From: Polyrhizophydium stewartii
Lineage: Eukaryota > Chytridiomycota > Chytridiomycetes > Rhizophydiales
Assembly: GCA_027604665.1 (NCBI GenBank)
Contig: JADGIZ010000565.1
Coordinates: 1-11,779 of the forward strand
Reading direction: 5' to 3'
Length of the DNA: 11,779 bases
This document shows, in pieces, positions 5,087-11,779 of the stretch (within the stretch, counting starts at the first letter, position 1; every line of letters begins with the position of its first letter). The notes below the pieces were generated by a model. That model did no database searches and had not been told where the DNA came from. It saw nothing but the letters and a program-made list of their open reading frames with translations. Made by a program: the position numbers and the translations under genes.

Positions 5087-7847
5087 ATGGCCGAAGCCGA
5101 GTCGCTGTACTCGCGCACCGTGACCGAACGTGCGAACAAACCAAAGGCAGCGTCGATTGGGTACTATGATCTCGAAAAGAACATTGGCGAGGGCAACTTT
5201 GCCAAGGTCAAGCTCGCGACGCACATCCTCACAGGCCAAAAGGTGCGTCGTGGCCGTGATCGTGATCGTGGTCGCGGCCGTGGTCGCGACGGCCGGCAGA
5301 GGGACGTTCACGCCGGTCGAGGGACGGAGCATGCAATTTTTGTCCGTGTGGGCTCATGGGGGAGGCAGTGTGGATGAGATATGGAGGATCCCGCCTCCCA
5401 CTCGAGGCCCGGCGCCTCGCGTCGGATCGCAGGCGGGCAGCGGGCACGGCTCGGAGGCCAGCCGATGGCACCCGGCTGATGCAGACCCATGTCGTGCTTG
5501 GCGTATGCTGACGTGTCGCTGTCTGCCGGCCTGCTCTCGGCTTCGCGGCACAATGCACCTCGTGTGCTCCCATGGAAACGCAACCGCAACTGGAATCACT
5601 CGAAACGAATATCCAACACATACAAACCCCGCTGCTCAAATATAATCACTCTCTAACGAACAAACGCAACGAAAAAAACTCGCCGTCAAGGTCGCCGTCA
5701 AGATCATCGACAAGAACAAGCTTGACAAGACGACGGCCAAGAAGCTCTTTCGCGAGGTGCGCATCATGAAGCTGCTGAACCACAAGAACATCGTGCGCCT
5801 GTACGAGGTGATCGACACGCCGGACGAGCTGTACCTTATCATGGAGTACGTCTCTGGCGGCGAGATATTCGACTACCTCGTCGCGCACGGCCGCATGAAG
5901 GAAAAGGAGGCCCGCAAGCACTTTCGCGATATCGTGTCCGCGCTCGCCTACTGCCACAGCATGCACATCATCCACCGCGACCTCAAAGCAGAGAACCTGC
6001 TGCTCGACGAGAACATGAATGTCAAAGTCGCCGACTTTGGTTTCTCGAACCAGTACTCGCCCGGCCAGCGGCTCAACACGTGGTGTGGGTCCCCGCCGTA
6101 CGCCGCGCCAGAGCTGTTCCAGGGGAAAGAGTACGTCGGGCCAGAGGTCGATGTGTGGTCCATGGGCGTCGTGCTCTACGTGCTCGTGTGCGGCTCGCTG
6201 CCGTTTGACGGATCTAACCTCGCCAAGCTGCGGGCGCGGGTCATCTCTGGCAAATTCAAGATCCCGTTCTACATGTCGCCCGGTGGGTTCGGCGCAATCG
6301 ACCAGGTTGCAGCTCGAGGACAACAAGCCGCAGTGCTGCTGACAAGTCCTTGTGGTGCGACGCTCGGGTCGCCGATTGTGGCCCGACGCACGGGCACTCG
6401 ATCGCATGCAGACTGCGAGCGGCTGATCAAAAAGATGCTCGTCATCGACCCGGCGAAGCGGTCGAGCCTCGAGCAAGTCATGCAGGACAAGTGGTTCACC
6501 GAGGGCTACGAGAACGAGAAGCTCGATTCATCATCGGGATCTGGGTCATCGGCAGCTGGCGCGGCGTTCACGCTCACATCCGAGCAGCACCAGTCGGTGC
6601 TGGACGAGCTCGAGGAGATTGGCCTGGACCGCAAGGCCGTCGAAAAGTCGCTCGCGGACGGCGAGTACGACCCGCTCGCGGCAACGTACTATCTGGTCGC
6701 GGACAAGCGGTACCGGCAGAAGCAGCTGGATGCGCTGCCGAGCGCGCTCGCGGCGTCGCCGTTTGGCGGCGGGGCTGCCGAGGGAAAGAAGCCGTCGACG
6801 GCGGCCGCGGCGGCCAAGAGCAGCCGCGGGACGGAGCTGTCGGGCATCAACGAGGAGGGCGATGCGGGCGACGGCGCGGCCGAGGAGCGCCAGCGCCGTG
6901 CGACGGAGCCGCCGCTTGGATCGACTGCGCCGAGTGGAGCAGCGGCGTCACCCCCGCGCGTGCACGAGCCGGCGCGGGCAGCAGGCGCCGCCGGTGCAGG
7001 CGGAGGCGCAAGCGGCGGTGCAGGCGCGGGCGGATCTGGCGCCGCGCGGCCGCCATCGTCAACGGTGATCGCCGGCCATCGCCGCCGCGCCACTTTCACT
7101 GCCGCCCCGGCCGCCGCGAGCGAGATGCGCAAGGAGTTCCAGGCCGAGGCCGCCGGCGTCGGCGCCGGAACAGCGTCGCCGTCAGGCATGGGCGCCGGAT
7201 TGCCGTCTGGCACCGGCCCGGGGTCGCCATCGGGCACCGGCGCGGGGCCCAACATGTCCGGCACGGGCAGCGGCGACGGCATGCGCGAGCTGCCACCGCC
7301 GCGCGTGAGCGGCCGTGCGCCGTCGGCCCGCACCCGCGAGGCGCTGATCGCAAGCGAGTTCAAGCAGCGGCCGGCCGAGCCCGCGCTGGCGCAGACCGCG
7401 GCGGTCCCGCCAGGCGCGCCGCAGCTGCTGCCGCCGATCCCCGCCGCGCCGCGCGCACGAGCGCACACACTGGCCGCCGGCACGGCCCGCCCGGCCGCGC
7501 AGGGGGACGACGACGAGCCGATCCCGCTCGACCAGCTGCGCCGCCGCCTCGACCAGGACGCCGACGGCCCGCGCACCGCGCGCTTCACCTTCTCGCTCAA
7601 CACCACGTCCACCAAGGAGCCCGATCTCGTCTTTGCCGAGGTCGTGCGCGTGCTCAAGGAGGCCGGCGTCAGACACACCGTCACGGGCCTCGTCGCCACG
7701 TGCGACCTCGATGGGATAGAGTTTGAGCTCGAGGTCTGCCGCCTGCCCAACCTGCCCGTCAACGGCCTGCGCTTCAAGCGCCTCGCCGGAAACACCTGGG
7801 AGTACAAGGACGTCATCACCGGCCTCATCTCGAAAATGAACCTCTGA
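5087..7847 (+). CDS. MARK: MARK/Par-1-type Ser/Thr protein kinase (kinase, UBA-like, KA1), three exons
   Basis: Exons 5087-5242, 5691-6282 and 6412-7847 encode 727 aa. The kinase domain starts near Y27: glycine loop GEGNFAKV (34-41), VAVK with catalytic Lys56, alpha-C Glu74, HRD 147-149 (Asp149), DFG 167-169, and the T-loop [14 protein letters not shown] with Thr182, the LKB1-type activation site. A UBA-like segment follows (about 304-350: [11 protein letters not shown]...[10 protein letters not shown]), then a long Ala/Gly/Pro/Ser linker. The C-terminal KA1 region (about 630-727) ends [19 protein letters not shown]. Known MARK/Par-1 kinases phosphorylate microtubule-associated proteins and set polarity; KA1 binds anionic membranes and autoinhibits. 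All catalytic residues are intact. The ATG has a good context. Fungal Kin1-like or other AMPK-related kinases are the main alternatives; the UBA favours MARK. Confidence 0.93.
5243..5690 (+). other. Kinase intron 1 (448 nt)
   Basis: The donor gtgcgt follows T-G-Q-K and the acceptor tcaag ends at 5690, in phase 0, rebuilding [12 protein letters not shown]. It is the largest intron here. Its 5' part has short tandem motifs (variants of cgtgat/cgtggtcgcg at about 5251-5293). Its last 110 nt are much richer in A and T than the rest of the window. From 5485 to 5688 no AG dinucleotide occurs. Branch candidates are CTAAC (A at 5656, 34 nt from the acceptor) and CTGAC (A at 5511). Confidence 0.9.
6283..6411 (+). 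other. Kinase intron 2 (129 nt, in frame, no stop)
   Basis: Unspliced reading inserts 43 residues inside the kinase C-lobe, between I-P-F-Y-M-S-P and [10 protein letters not shown]. These are adjacent in all MARK/AMPK-type kinases. The donor gtgggt starts at 6283 after CCC-G, and the acceptor tgcag ends at 6411. Joining gives M-S-P-D-C-E-R-L. A CTGAC lies 69 nt and a CCGAC 25 nt before the acceptor. Confidence 0.85.
7164..7275 (+). repeat. Gly/Ser/Pro/Thr-rich degenerate tandem repeat in kinase linker
   Basis: In the disordered linker between the UBA-like segment and KA1, a unit of about ten residues resembling P-S-G-T-G-A-G recurs roughly four times with substitutions ([31 protein letters not shown]). 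It is probably a length-variable spacer; no function is visible. Confidence 0.6.
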
Positions 7848-8070
7848 GCCCGCTCGTGCTGTGCATCGGCGCGTGCATCTGAATGGTCGCATCGGAATCG
7901 CTTCATTCTCGCTCCGTAACGCCGCAACCGTCCCGTCGCACTCTCTTGGCAGAATGCACACTGTCGCGTTCGCTGTCCGATCAAGCAACAGCCTCAGGAT
8001 TGTGAAGTCATGCTTGATGGCTGATATTTCACTCATCAGTCCAGTTGCGCAATGCCAAGAACGGCGATAT
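7848..8070. other. Convergent 3' intergenic region (kinase / AP endonuclease)
   Basis: These 223 nt lie between two facing stop codons. They hold both 3' UTRs. No AATAAA is seen on either strand, and no strong hairpin, only a weak 5-bp match (ctgat..atcag) around 8027-8040. No coding segment was recognised. Confidence 0.6.
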
Positions 8071-8879
8071 TCACTCTTCGGTCTGGGCCACCGACGCAGA
8101 AGCAGAGCCAGACGCCTCGCCAGAGGCCGACGCCTCGCCGGGCCCGAGCAGCATGACAATCGGCACGTGATCGCTGGCGCCCCACACCTGCGCGCGCATG
8201 GTCGAGTCGAGCACACGCGGCATCAAGGCCCGCGAGACGACAAAGTAGTCAAGACTGCGTCACACGAGCAACCGCACACGCACCAACACACACGCCATTG
8301 CATACATCAGTCAGCATCAGCAAGCTCTGCCCCGCGCGTGGCGGGAGCTCGGGCAGCACGCACCGCCATCCAATGCCCTTGCTCCGCGCGCCAAAGCGGT
8401 ACGAAAAGTACGTGTACTGGCCCGCGGCGTCGGGATAGAGGCTGCGGAACGTGTCGACCATGTCGAGCTTCTCGAGCAGGTTCCCAAAGTCCCTGCGCTC
8501 CTCGGGCGTGAAGCCCGCCGACCTGCAAGCAGCAGCGATCAAAAGCGTAAGCAGCCTTCCAAATCACACACTGCACACCAACGCCTGCACCAGTTCAGAC
8601 CAAAACAAACGCACTTTGTGTTGGTCTTTGGCCGCGCGAGATCAATCTCGTGGTGCGCCACGTTGAGGTCGCCCGTCCACACAACGGGCTTTTGGGCCTG
8701 CAGGCCCTCCAGGAACGCCACGAGCTTGACATAATGGCGCTGCTTGAGATCCAGGCGCTCGAGCTTTGCGCCGGCGTTGAGGATGTAGCATCCGACAAAG
8801 AAAAAGTCTGCGTGGCGAGTCAGCGTTGGGTTCGAGCTGACGCAGAGAAGACGGCGCAGGGCGTGCCGATCGTCGTCGC

Positions 8880-8945
<66 letters not shown>

Positions 8946-9722
8946 GCATCATCACCATCGTCGATGCGACGCACCAGCAAACTCGGCAATGATGAAGCGG
9001 CCCTCGTCGTCGAGCTCCTTGTCGCCGATTGCAAAGCGCACGGACAGTGGCTTGATCTTGGATAACACGGCGACACCCGAGTAGCCCTTCTTGGTCTTGC
9101 AGTGCGACCAGAACCTTTTGCATTTGGGCAAGGGGCCGATCCGCATGATCCCGGACACATCGCCAGACGTCCGGACACGGTCAGCGCCGCGGCGCGACCG
9201 ACGCAGGCGGGCGGGCATGGCGGAGCGCAGCCAGACACCGCGAGGCGCAGCGACTCACTGGTGAGGGTACTTCTTCTTGCTGACGGTGTCCCCCTTTGGG
9301 GGCTCGTTGAGCTTGGTCTCCTGCAGGCACACGACGTCGGCGTCCTCGGCGTCGAGATATTTGGGGAAGCCCTTGCCCAGGGCCGAGCGCAGGCCCGCGA
9401 CGTTCCACGACACAAGCTTGAGGGCGGCCGGCGGGGCGGGCGGGAACGCGAGCGTGTCGGGCAGCGTTGTGTTGGTGCACGCCGGCGGCGGCGGTGGCCT
9501 GGCGGCGGCCGGTCGCGCATCGGCGGGCGGATCGGCATTGGCGCTGCTGTCGGTGTCGCGGGCGGGAGCAGTGCGCGCTCGCTTGGCGGTGCGGGCGGGC
9601 GACTGCGCGGCGGGCGGGCCGGCATCGGCGGGCCCGCCCGAGTCGCCGCCATTGTCGCTGTCGCCGGCGTCGGTGTCGTCGCTGCGCGGGCGCATGCGCG
9701 CGGTTGCCCCCGGCGCTGGCAT
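8071..9722 (-). CDS. APEX1: AP endonuclease, APE1 / exonuclease III family, five exons
   Basis: Minus-strand exons 9722-9259, 9114-8975, 8807-8615, 8522-8364 and 8254-8071 encode 379 aa. A Pro/Ala/Ser-rich N-terminus of about 100 residues, with a basic T-A-K-R-A-R-T patch that could be a nuclear signal, precedes the EEP nuclease domain. Active-site landmarks: S-W-N-V-A-G (Asn107), L-Q-E-T-K (Glu135), G-C-Y-I-L-N-A-G (Tyr209, Asn212), G-D-L-N-V-A-H (Asp248, Asn250), W-R-L-D-Y-F (Asp321) and A-S-D-H-V-P (Asp347, His348). Family enzymes cleave DNA 5' to abasic sites in base excision repair. The position equivalent to human Asp70 is Ala109. The tail after the domain is Ser/Ala/Glu-rich. Met at 9695 is an alternative start. 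The gene is divergent from the EAF gene (107 nt between starts) and convergent with the kinase. Confidence 0.93.
8255..8363 (-). other. AP endonuclease intron 4 (109 nt)
   Basis: The donor gtgcgt starts at 8363 after G-I-G-W-CG, and the acceptor cgcag ends at 8255. Joining gives G-W-R-L-D-Y-F, containing the conserved Asp321. A CTGAC lies 56 nt before the acceptor. Confidence 0.9.
8523..8614 (-). other. AP endonuclease intron 3 (92 nt)
   Basis: The donor gtgcgt starts at 8614 and the acceptor tgcag ends at 8523. Joining gives [15 protein letters not shown], as in APE1 homologues. A CTTAC motif lies 25 nt before the acceptor. Confidence 0.9.
8808..8974 (-). other. AP endonuclease intron 2 (167 nt) carrying a trinucleotide microsatellite
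   Basis: The donor gtgcgt starts at 8974 after E-F-A-G(1), and the acceptor cgcag ends at 8808. Joining gives [22 protein letters not shown] lies 12 nt before the acceptor. More than a third of the intron is the (GAT)n tract, read as (ATC)n in the transcript. Confidence 0.9.
8881..8943. repeat. (GAT)21 perfect microsatellite
   Basis: Twenty-one uninterrupted GAT units on the plus strand lie wholly inside intron 2 of the minus-strand AP endonuclease gene. They cause spurious poly-Asp, poly-His and poly-Ile readings in other frames. The count may be affected by assembly or polymorphism. Confidence 0.97.
9115..9258 (-). other. AP endonuclease intron 1 (144 nt)
   Basis: The donor gtgagt starts at 9258 after Y-P-H-CA, and the acceptor aaaag ends at 9115. 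Joining gives K-Y-P-H-Q-F-W-S-H, equivalent to the H-Q-Y-W-S region of APE1. It is divisible by three but has an in-frame TGA at its start (9257-9255). A CTGAC lies 66 nt before the acceptor. Confidence 0.9.
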
Positions 9723-9829
9723 CGTCGTCGTCGGCGCAGCGGGAGAAGCCGCGACCGCCGCCCACGCCCGAGCACACGCAGCACCCGCACCCGCATCCGC
9801 AGCCGCAGCAGCAGCATCGCCCGCCGCCC
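9723..9829. promoter_or_regulatory. 107-bp divergent intergenic region, putative bidirectional promoter
   Basis: This is the short gap between the start codons of the minus-strand AP endonuclease and the plus-strand EAF gene. It is rich in CCGCAC/GCAGCC-type sequence, without a TATA box. Shared promoter use is inferred from the head-to-head layout. Confidence 0.4.
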
Positions 9830-11546
9830 ATGGCCGCCACAGCGCCGCACGGCAGCTTCGCGGTGCAGCTCGGCGCGTCGCTGCGCCCGCAGCCCCAAGA
9901 AGCACTCTCAGCCCACGCATCCGCAGACACCCTGCACACGTTTCGATGTGCGTTGCCCGCGGTGTCCTTGGCGGCCGCTGCGGCCGCTGTCGCTCCGGCA
10001 AAGGCGCGCCGGCGCCGCTGCGCGGGGGCGGGGGGTTGCGAGCAGCGGCACCGCCGGCGGACAGCGGCGGCACACGGGCACTGTGAGCTGACGACTGCAC
10101 GGCGGGACATGGCGGGGGCGGCCCGCAGACGACTCCAAGCCCGAGTCCGCCGAGCTGGCGCGCAGCGGCGAGTTTGCCCCGGACCCGGCCGGCGGCGCCT
10201 GGACGCTGGTGCTCGACTCTGCGCAGGTGCGCCGGCGCTGGATCGCGCCGCGGCTGTGCCGTGGCCTCGCCGAGACCGCGCCGCGGCCGCACCACGGCGT
10301 GGCCGATCGCGCTGACGATGCCCGCTCCGCGCAGGGCGACGAGCGCACGCACTTTGCGGCGCTTCCGGCCGCATCCAAGGACGTCGACTGCCTGCTGATC
10401 TTTGACCCCGAGACGCAGGTGCGTGAGGCCGCATCGCCCCGCATCACGTCCACCGGCGCATCGGCGCATCGGCGCATCGGCGCTGACGCGACGGGCCACA
10501 GACCTTTGTGCTCGAGCGCGTCGACTCGGCGTTCCAGCTGCGCCTGCAGCGCCGCGCGGGCCGCGCCGGCGCCGGCTCGCGCTCCGACTCGGCCGCCTCG
10601 GGTCCGTCCGCCTCGCATCTGTCGGCCGCCGCGTCGCTTGTTGGCTCAGCGGACGCATCGCCCGCCGGCCCCCGCGTGCCGCTGCCGCATGCGTCCCCGG
10701 CCGCGGCTGCCGCCCATACCACCGCCGCCGCAGTCGACGACGGCGACGCCTTGGATCTCCTGCTGGACACGGAGCTCGACGCCGCCATGGACGCTGCAAT
10801 GCACGCCGACGATGAGCCGGCGGCCTCAAACGGCTACAATGCGCCTCAAGTCCAGGATGCATATGGCGGCGCACAACTTCACAATGGCGCCAACGCCGAC
10901 GACGATGACGACGAGTTTGGCATCGACGAGCTCATGGACAATATTGACAATGATGGGGCCTCGCTGCCTGCTGTCTCGCGGTCACTTACGCCGCCGGCGC
11001 CGGCTGCCAGTGCACCGCCCCGCTCCCGCGCCTTGTCTCCCGATCTGCCCCAGCAGCAGCCGCAACAGCAACAGCAACAGCATCAACAGCAACAGCATCT
11101 CAGCGCATTCCGCCGCCCCGCCTCGGTTGCCATGGCCTCGCCTTCGCGGGCCTCGCAGGGCACCGCCTCCGCAGCCCCGCTGGCCGGCGCCGACTGGGAG
11201 CTGTTCGAGGAAACGCCCAACAGATCGCCCACCAAGGCGCCGGCCTCGAGCGCCTCGGCACCGCTCGACCTCGTCAGCAGCGCGGACGGGTTCACCACGT
11301 CGGACGGCCGCGCGTCCTCGTCGCCCGACTCGCACCACGGCGACCGCGCTGCTTCGGGCAACCCGCAGTCGCAGCAGCCCCAGTCGCGGCCCGTGTCGGG
11401 CCCCATCTCGCTGTCGGCCGCGTATGACGGTGGGCTGCATCTGCCTCGCCCCACGTGCTGAGAGCCGCCCGGCGTGCTGACGCCCCCGTGTTTGTGCAGG
11501 CGGCACGACCAGCGACGACGATGCGTCCTCGTCGGACGACGACTGA
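9830..11546 (+). CDS. EAF: EAF (ELL-associated factor) family transcription elongation protein, four exons
   Basis: Exons 9830-9947, 10129-10418, 10502-11429 and 11500-11546 encode 460 aa. The N-terminal EAF domain shows V-Q-L-G-A-S-L (12-18), H-T-F-R-Y-D-S-K-P (36-44) across intron 1, and D-C-L-L-I-F-D-P-E-T-Q-T-F-V-L-E-R-V (126-143) across intron 2. These match the EAF pattern 'G.S....FH..RYDFKP' and 'DC.LI.d..t..f.LE'. EAF proteins bind ELL and stimulate RNA polymerase II elongation. The C-terminal two thirds is low complexity: Ser/Ala-rich, an acidic D-D-D-D-D-E-F-G-I-D-E-L-M-D patch, a polyQ tract, and a final S-D-D-D-A-S-S-S-D-D-D tail. Acidic/Ser-rich tails serve transactivation in known EAFs. 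The start ATGGCC directly precedes the conserved domain. If the last intron is not spliced, the protein ends at 11461. Confidence 0.85.
9948..10128 (+). other. EAF intron 1 (181 nt)
   Basis: The donor gtgcgt starts at 9948 after H-T-F-R-T(1), and the acceptor cgcag ends at 10128. Splicing creates R-Y-D-S-K-P, the EAF signature. A CTGAC places a branch A at 10091, 37 nt upstream of the acceptor. Confidence 0.9.
10419..10501 (+). other. EAF intron 2 (83 nt)
   Basis: The donor gtgcgt starts at 10419 after D-P-E-T-Q, and the acceptor cacag ends at 10501, in phase 0, joining to T-F-V-L-E-R. A CTGAC lies 15 nt before the acceptor, directly after a tandem repeat. Confidence 0.9.
10454..10483 (+). 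repeat. 8-bp tandem repeat (cggcgcat), about 3.75 copies
   Basis: Three perfect copies of cggcgcat and a partial fourth lie in EAF intron 2. The last copy ends at the C of the CTGAC branch-like motif at 10483-10487. Probably replication slippage. Confidence 0.9.
11051..11095 (+). repeat. Polyglutamine-encoding CAG/CAA tract
   Basis: Fifteen codons in the EAF reading frame: thirteen Gln with one Pro and one His interrupting. CAG and CAA are mixed, so the protein tract is conserved more than a pure DNA repeat. It lies in the disordered C-terminal part. Confidence 0.9.
11430..11499 (+). other. EAF intron 3 (70 nt), leads to acidic terminal exon
   Basis: The donor gtgggc starts at 11430 after Y-D-G(1), and the acceptor tgcag ends at 11499. 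A CTGAC lies 19 nt upstream with a pyrimidine-rich stretch following. Splicing replaces a short Leu/Pro end by G-T-T-S-D-D-D-A-S-S-S-D-D-D. The phase fits only this donor; gtgctg at 11454 would break the acidic frame. Confidence 0.65.
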
Positions 11547-11648
11547 CTGGCCCGCACGTGTCTGTGGTGGCGGCCGTTGAGGCGAGAGGAGAAGGCCGTG
11601 GCTGCGGCGACGGCGACGGCGGCGACGGCGGGCATCGGCCTGCCGAGA

Positions 11649-11735
11649 ATGAAGGCCCTCGAGGTTTCCCTCTGTCGCCGACACGTCATGTTCAAGGACC
11701 TGAGCCCCACCGCCCGCAAGTTCATCCTCGACGGT
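11649..11735 (+). CDS. Possible first coding exon of an unidentified gene, incomplete
   Basis: From the ATG at 11649 the frame reads M-K-A-L-E-V-S-L-C-R-R-H-V-M-F-K-D-L-S-P and continues T-A-R-K-F-I-L-D-G. The non-biased composition differs from the Arg/Ala/Pro-rich shadow frames around it. It ends at a gtgagc donor (11736) that fits the GTGNGY form of the window. I do not recognise the protein. The upstream 11547-11648 is GC-rich with gcgacggcg-type short repeats and could be its leader and the EAF 3' UTR. Because the following bases are part of a terminal palindrome, the region may be affected by assembly. Confidence 0.3.
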
Positions 11736-11779
11736 GAGCGGCCGCCGCCCCCCGCGGCCGCTCACCGTCGAGGATGAAC
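11720..11779. repeat. Perfect 26-bp inverted repeat with 8-nt loop at the window end
   Basis: The left arm 11720-11745 (gttcatcctcgacggtgagc + ggccgc) and the right arm 11754-11779 are exact reverse complements separated by cgcccccc. The right arm ends at the last base. It contains the NotI-like palindrome gcggccgc in each arm. A fold-back assembly artefact or a true hairpin are both possible. Confidence 0.97.

Noticed and set aside
4421..5332. N-terminal extension of the SPAG8-like protein by 304 codons
   Set aside because: The frame is open, but it overlaps kinase exon 1 on the other strand and its translation is Arg/Ser-rich without family motifs. Conserved sequence starts right after Met at 4420.
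6689..8216. Long minus-strand open frames opposite the kinase gene
   Set aside because: They are antisense shadows of a gene with intact catalytic and KA1 sequence; the translations are Arg/Ala/Pro-rich with no domain.
8650..9084. Protein with a poly-Asp or poly-His tract across the GAT repeat
   Set aside because: The tract lies in an intron of the AP endonuclease gene whose exons on both sides match the family precisely.
10454..10483. CRISPR-like or regulatory direct repeats
   Set aside because: Eight-base units without spacers inside an intron are simple slippage repeats.
9255..10874. Reading the AP endonuclease as one 539-residue N-terminally extended ORF
   Set aside because: The extension lies antisense to conserved EAF exons and is compositionally biased; Met at 9722 or 9695 gives a normal family layout.
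11430..11546. Alternative EAF donor at 11454 (gtgctg)
   Set aside because: It gives the wrong phase for the acidic terminal exon and does not fit the GTGNGY donor form.

Overview
The window is GC-rich nuclear DNA from a eukaryote. Its genes are split by short spliceosomal introns (about 60-200 nt, one of 448 nt) with GT..AG ends, a donor of the form GTGNGY and usually a CTNAC branch-like motif. A SPAG8-type protein of the flagellar axoneme implies a flagellated cell. A MARK/Par-1 kinase, an EAF elongation factor and a complex I assembly factor fit a unicellular relative of animals or zoosporic fungi (choanoflagellate, chytrid/blastocladiomycete or similar), but the species cannot be fixed from the sequence alone.

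Layout: (1) 1-263, minus: 5' part of a DMAC1-like (DUF4536) mitochondrial complex I assembly protein, cut by the window edge. (2) 314-3072, plus: DEAH-box RNA helicase, four exons. (3) 3306-4420, minus: SPAG8-like microtubule inner protein, four exons, one only 20 nt long. (4) 5087-7847, plus: MARK/Par-1-type Ser/Thr kinase (kinase + UBA-like + KA1), three exons. (5) 8071-9722, minus: APE1/exonuclease III-type AP endonuclease, five exons; one intron holds a (GAT)21 microsatellite. (6) 9830-11546, plus: EAF (ELL-associated factor) family protein, four exons. (7) 11547-11779: possible first exon of another plus-strand gene, ending in a perfect 26-bp inverted repeat at the last base of the window.

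The six confident genes alternate strictly in orientation, so promoters are shared by divergent pairs (start codons 50, 666 and 107 nt apart) and 3' ends face each other in convergent pairs (233 and 223 nt apart). They do not form one pathway: RNA remodelling, DNA repair, transcription elongation, polarity signalling, cilium structure and mitochondrial assembly are mixed. No mobile element, CRISPR array, tRNA or rRNA was seen.

Gene models were built by joining family-conserved segments across GT..AG introns with phase checking. Four introns are multiples of three with no in-frame stop, so naive ORF reading keeps them as false insertions. No undescribed multi-gene system is evident; the interest lies in intron architecture, the compact alternating layout and the terminal palindrome.
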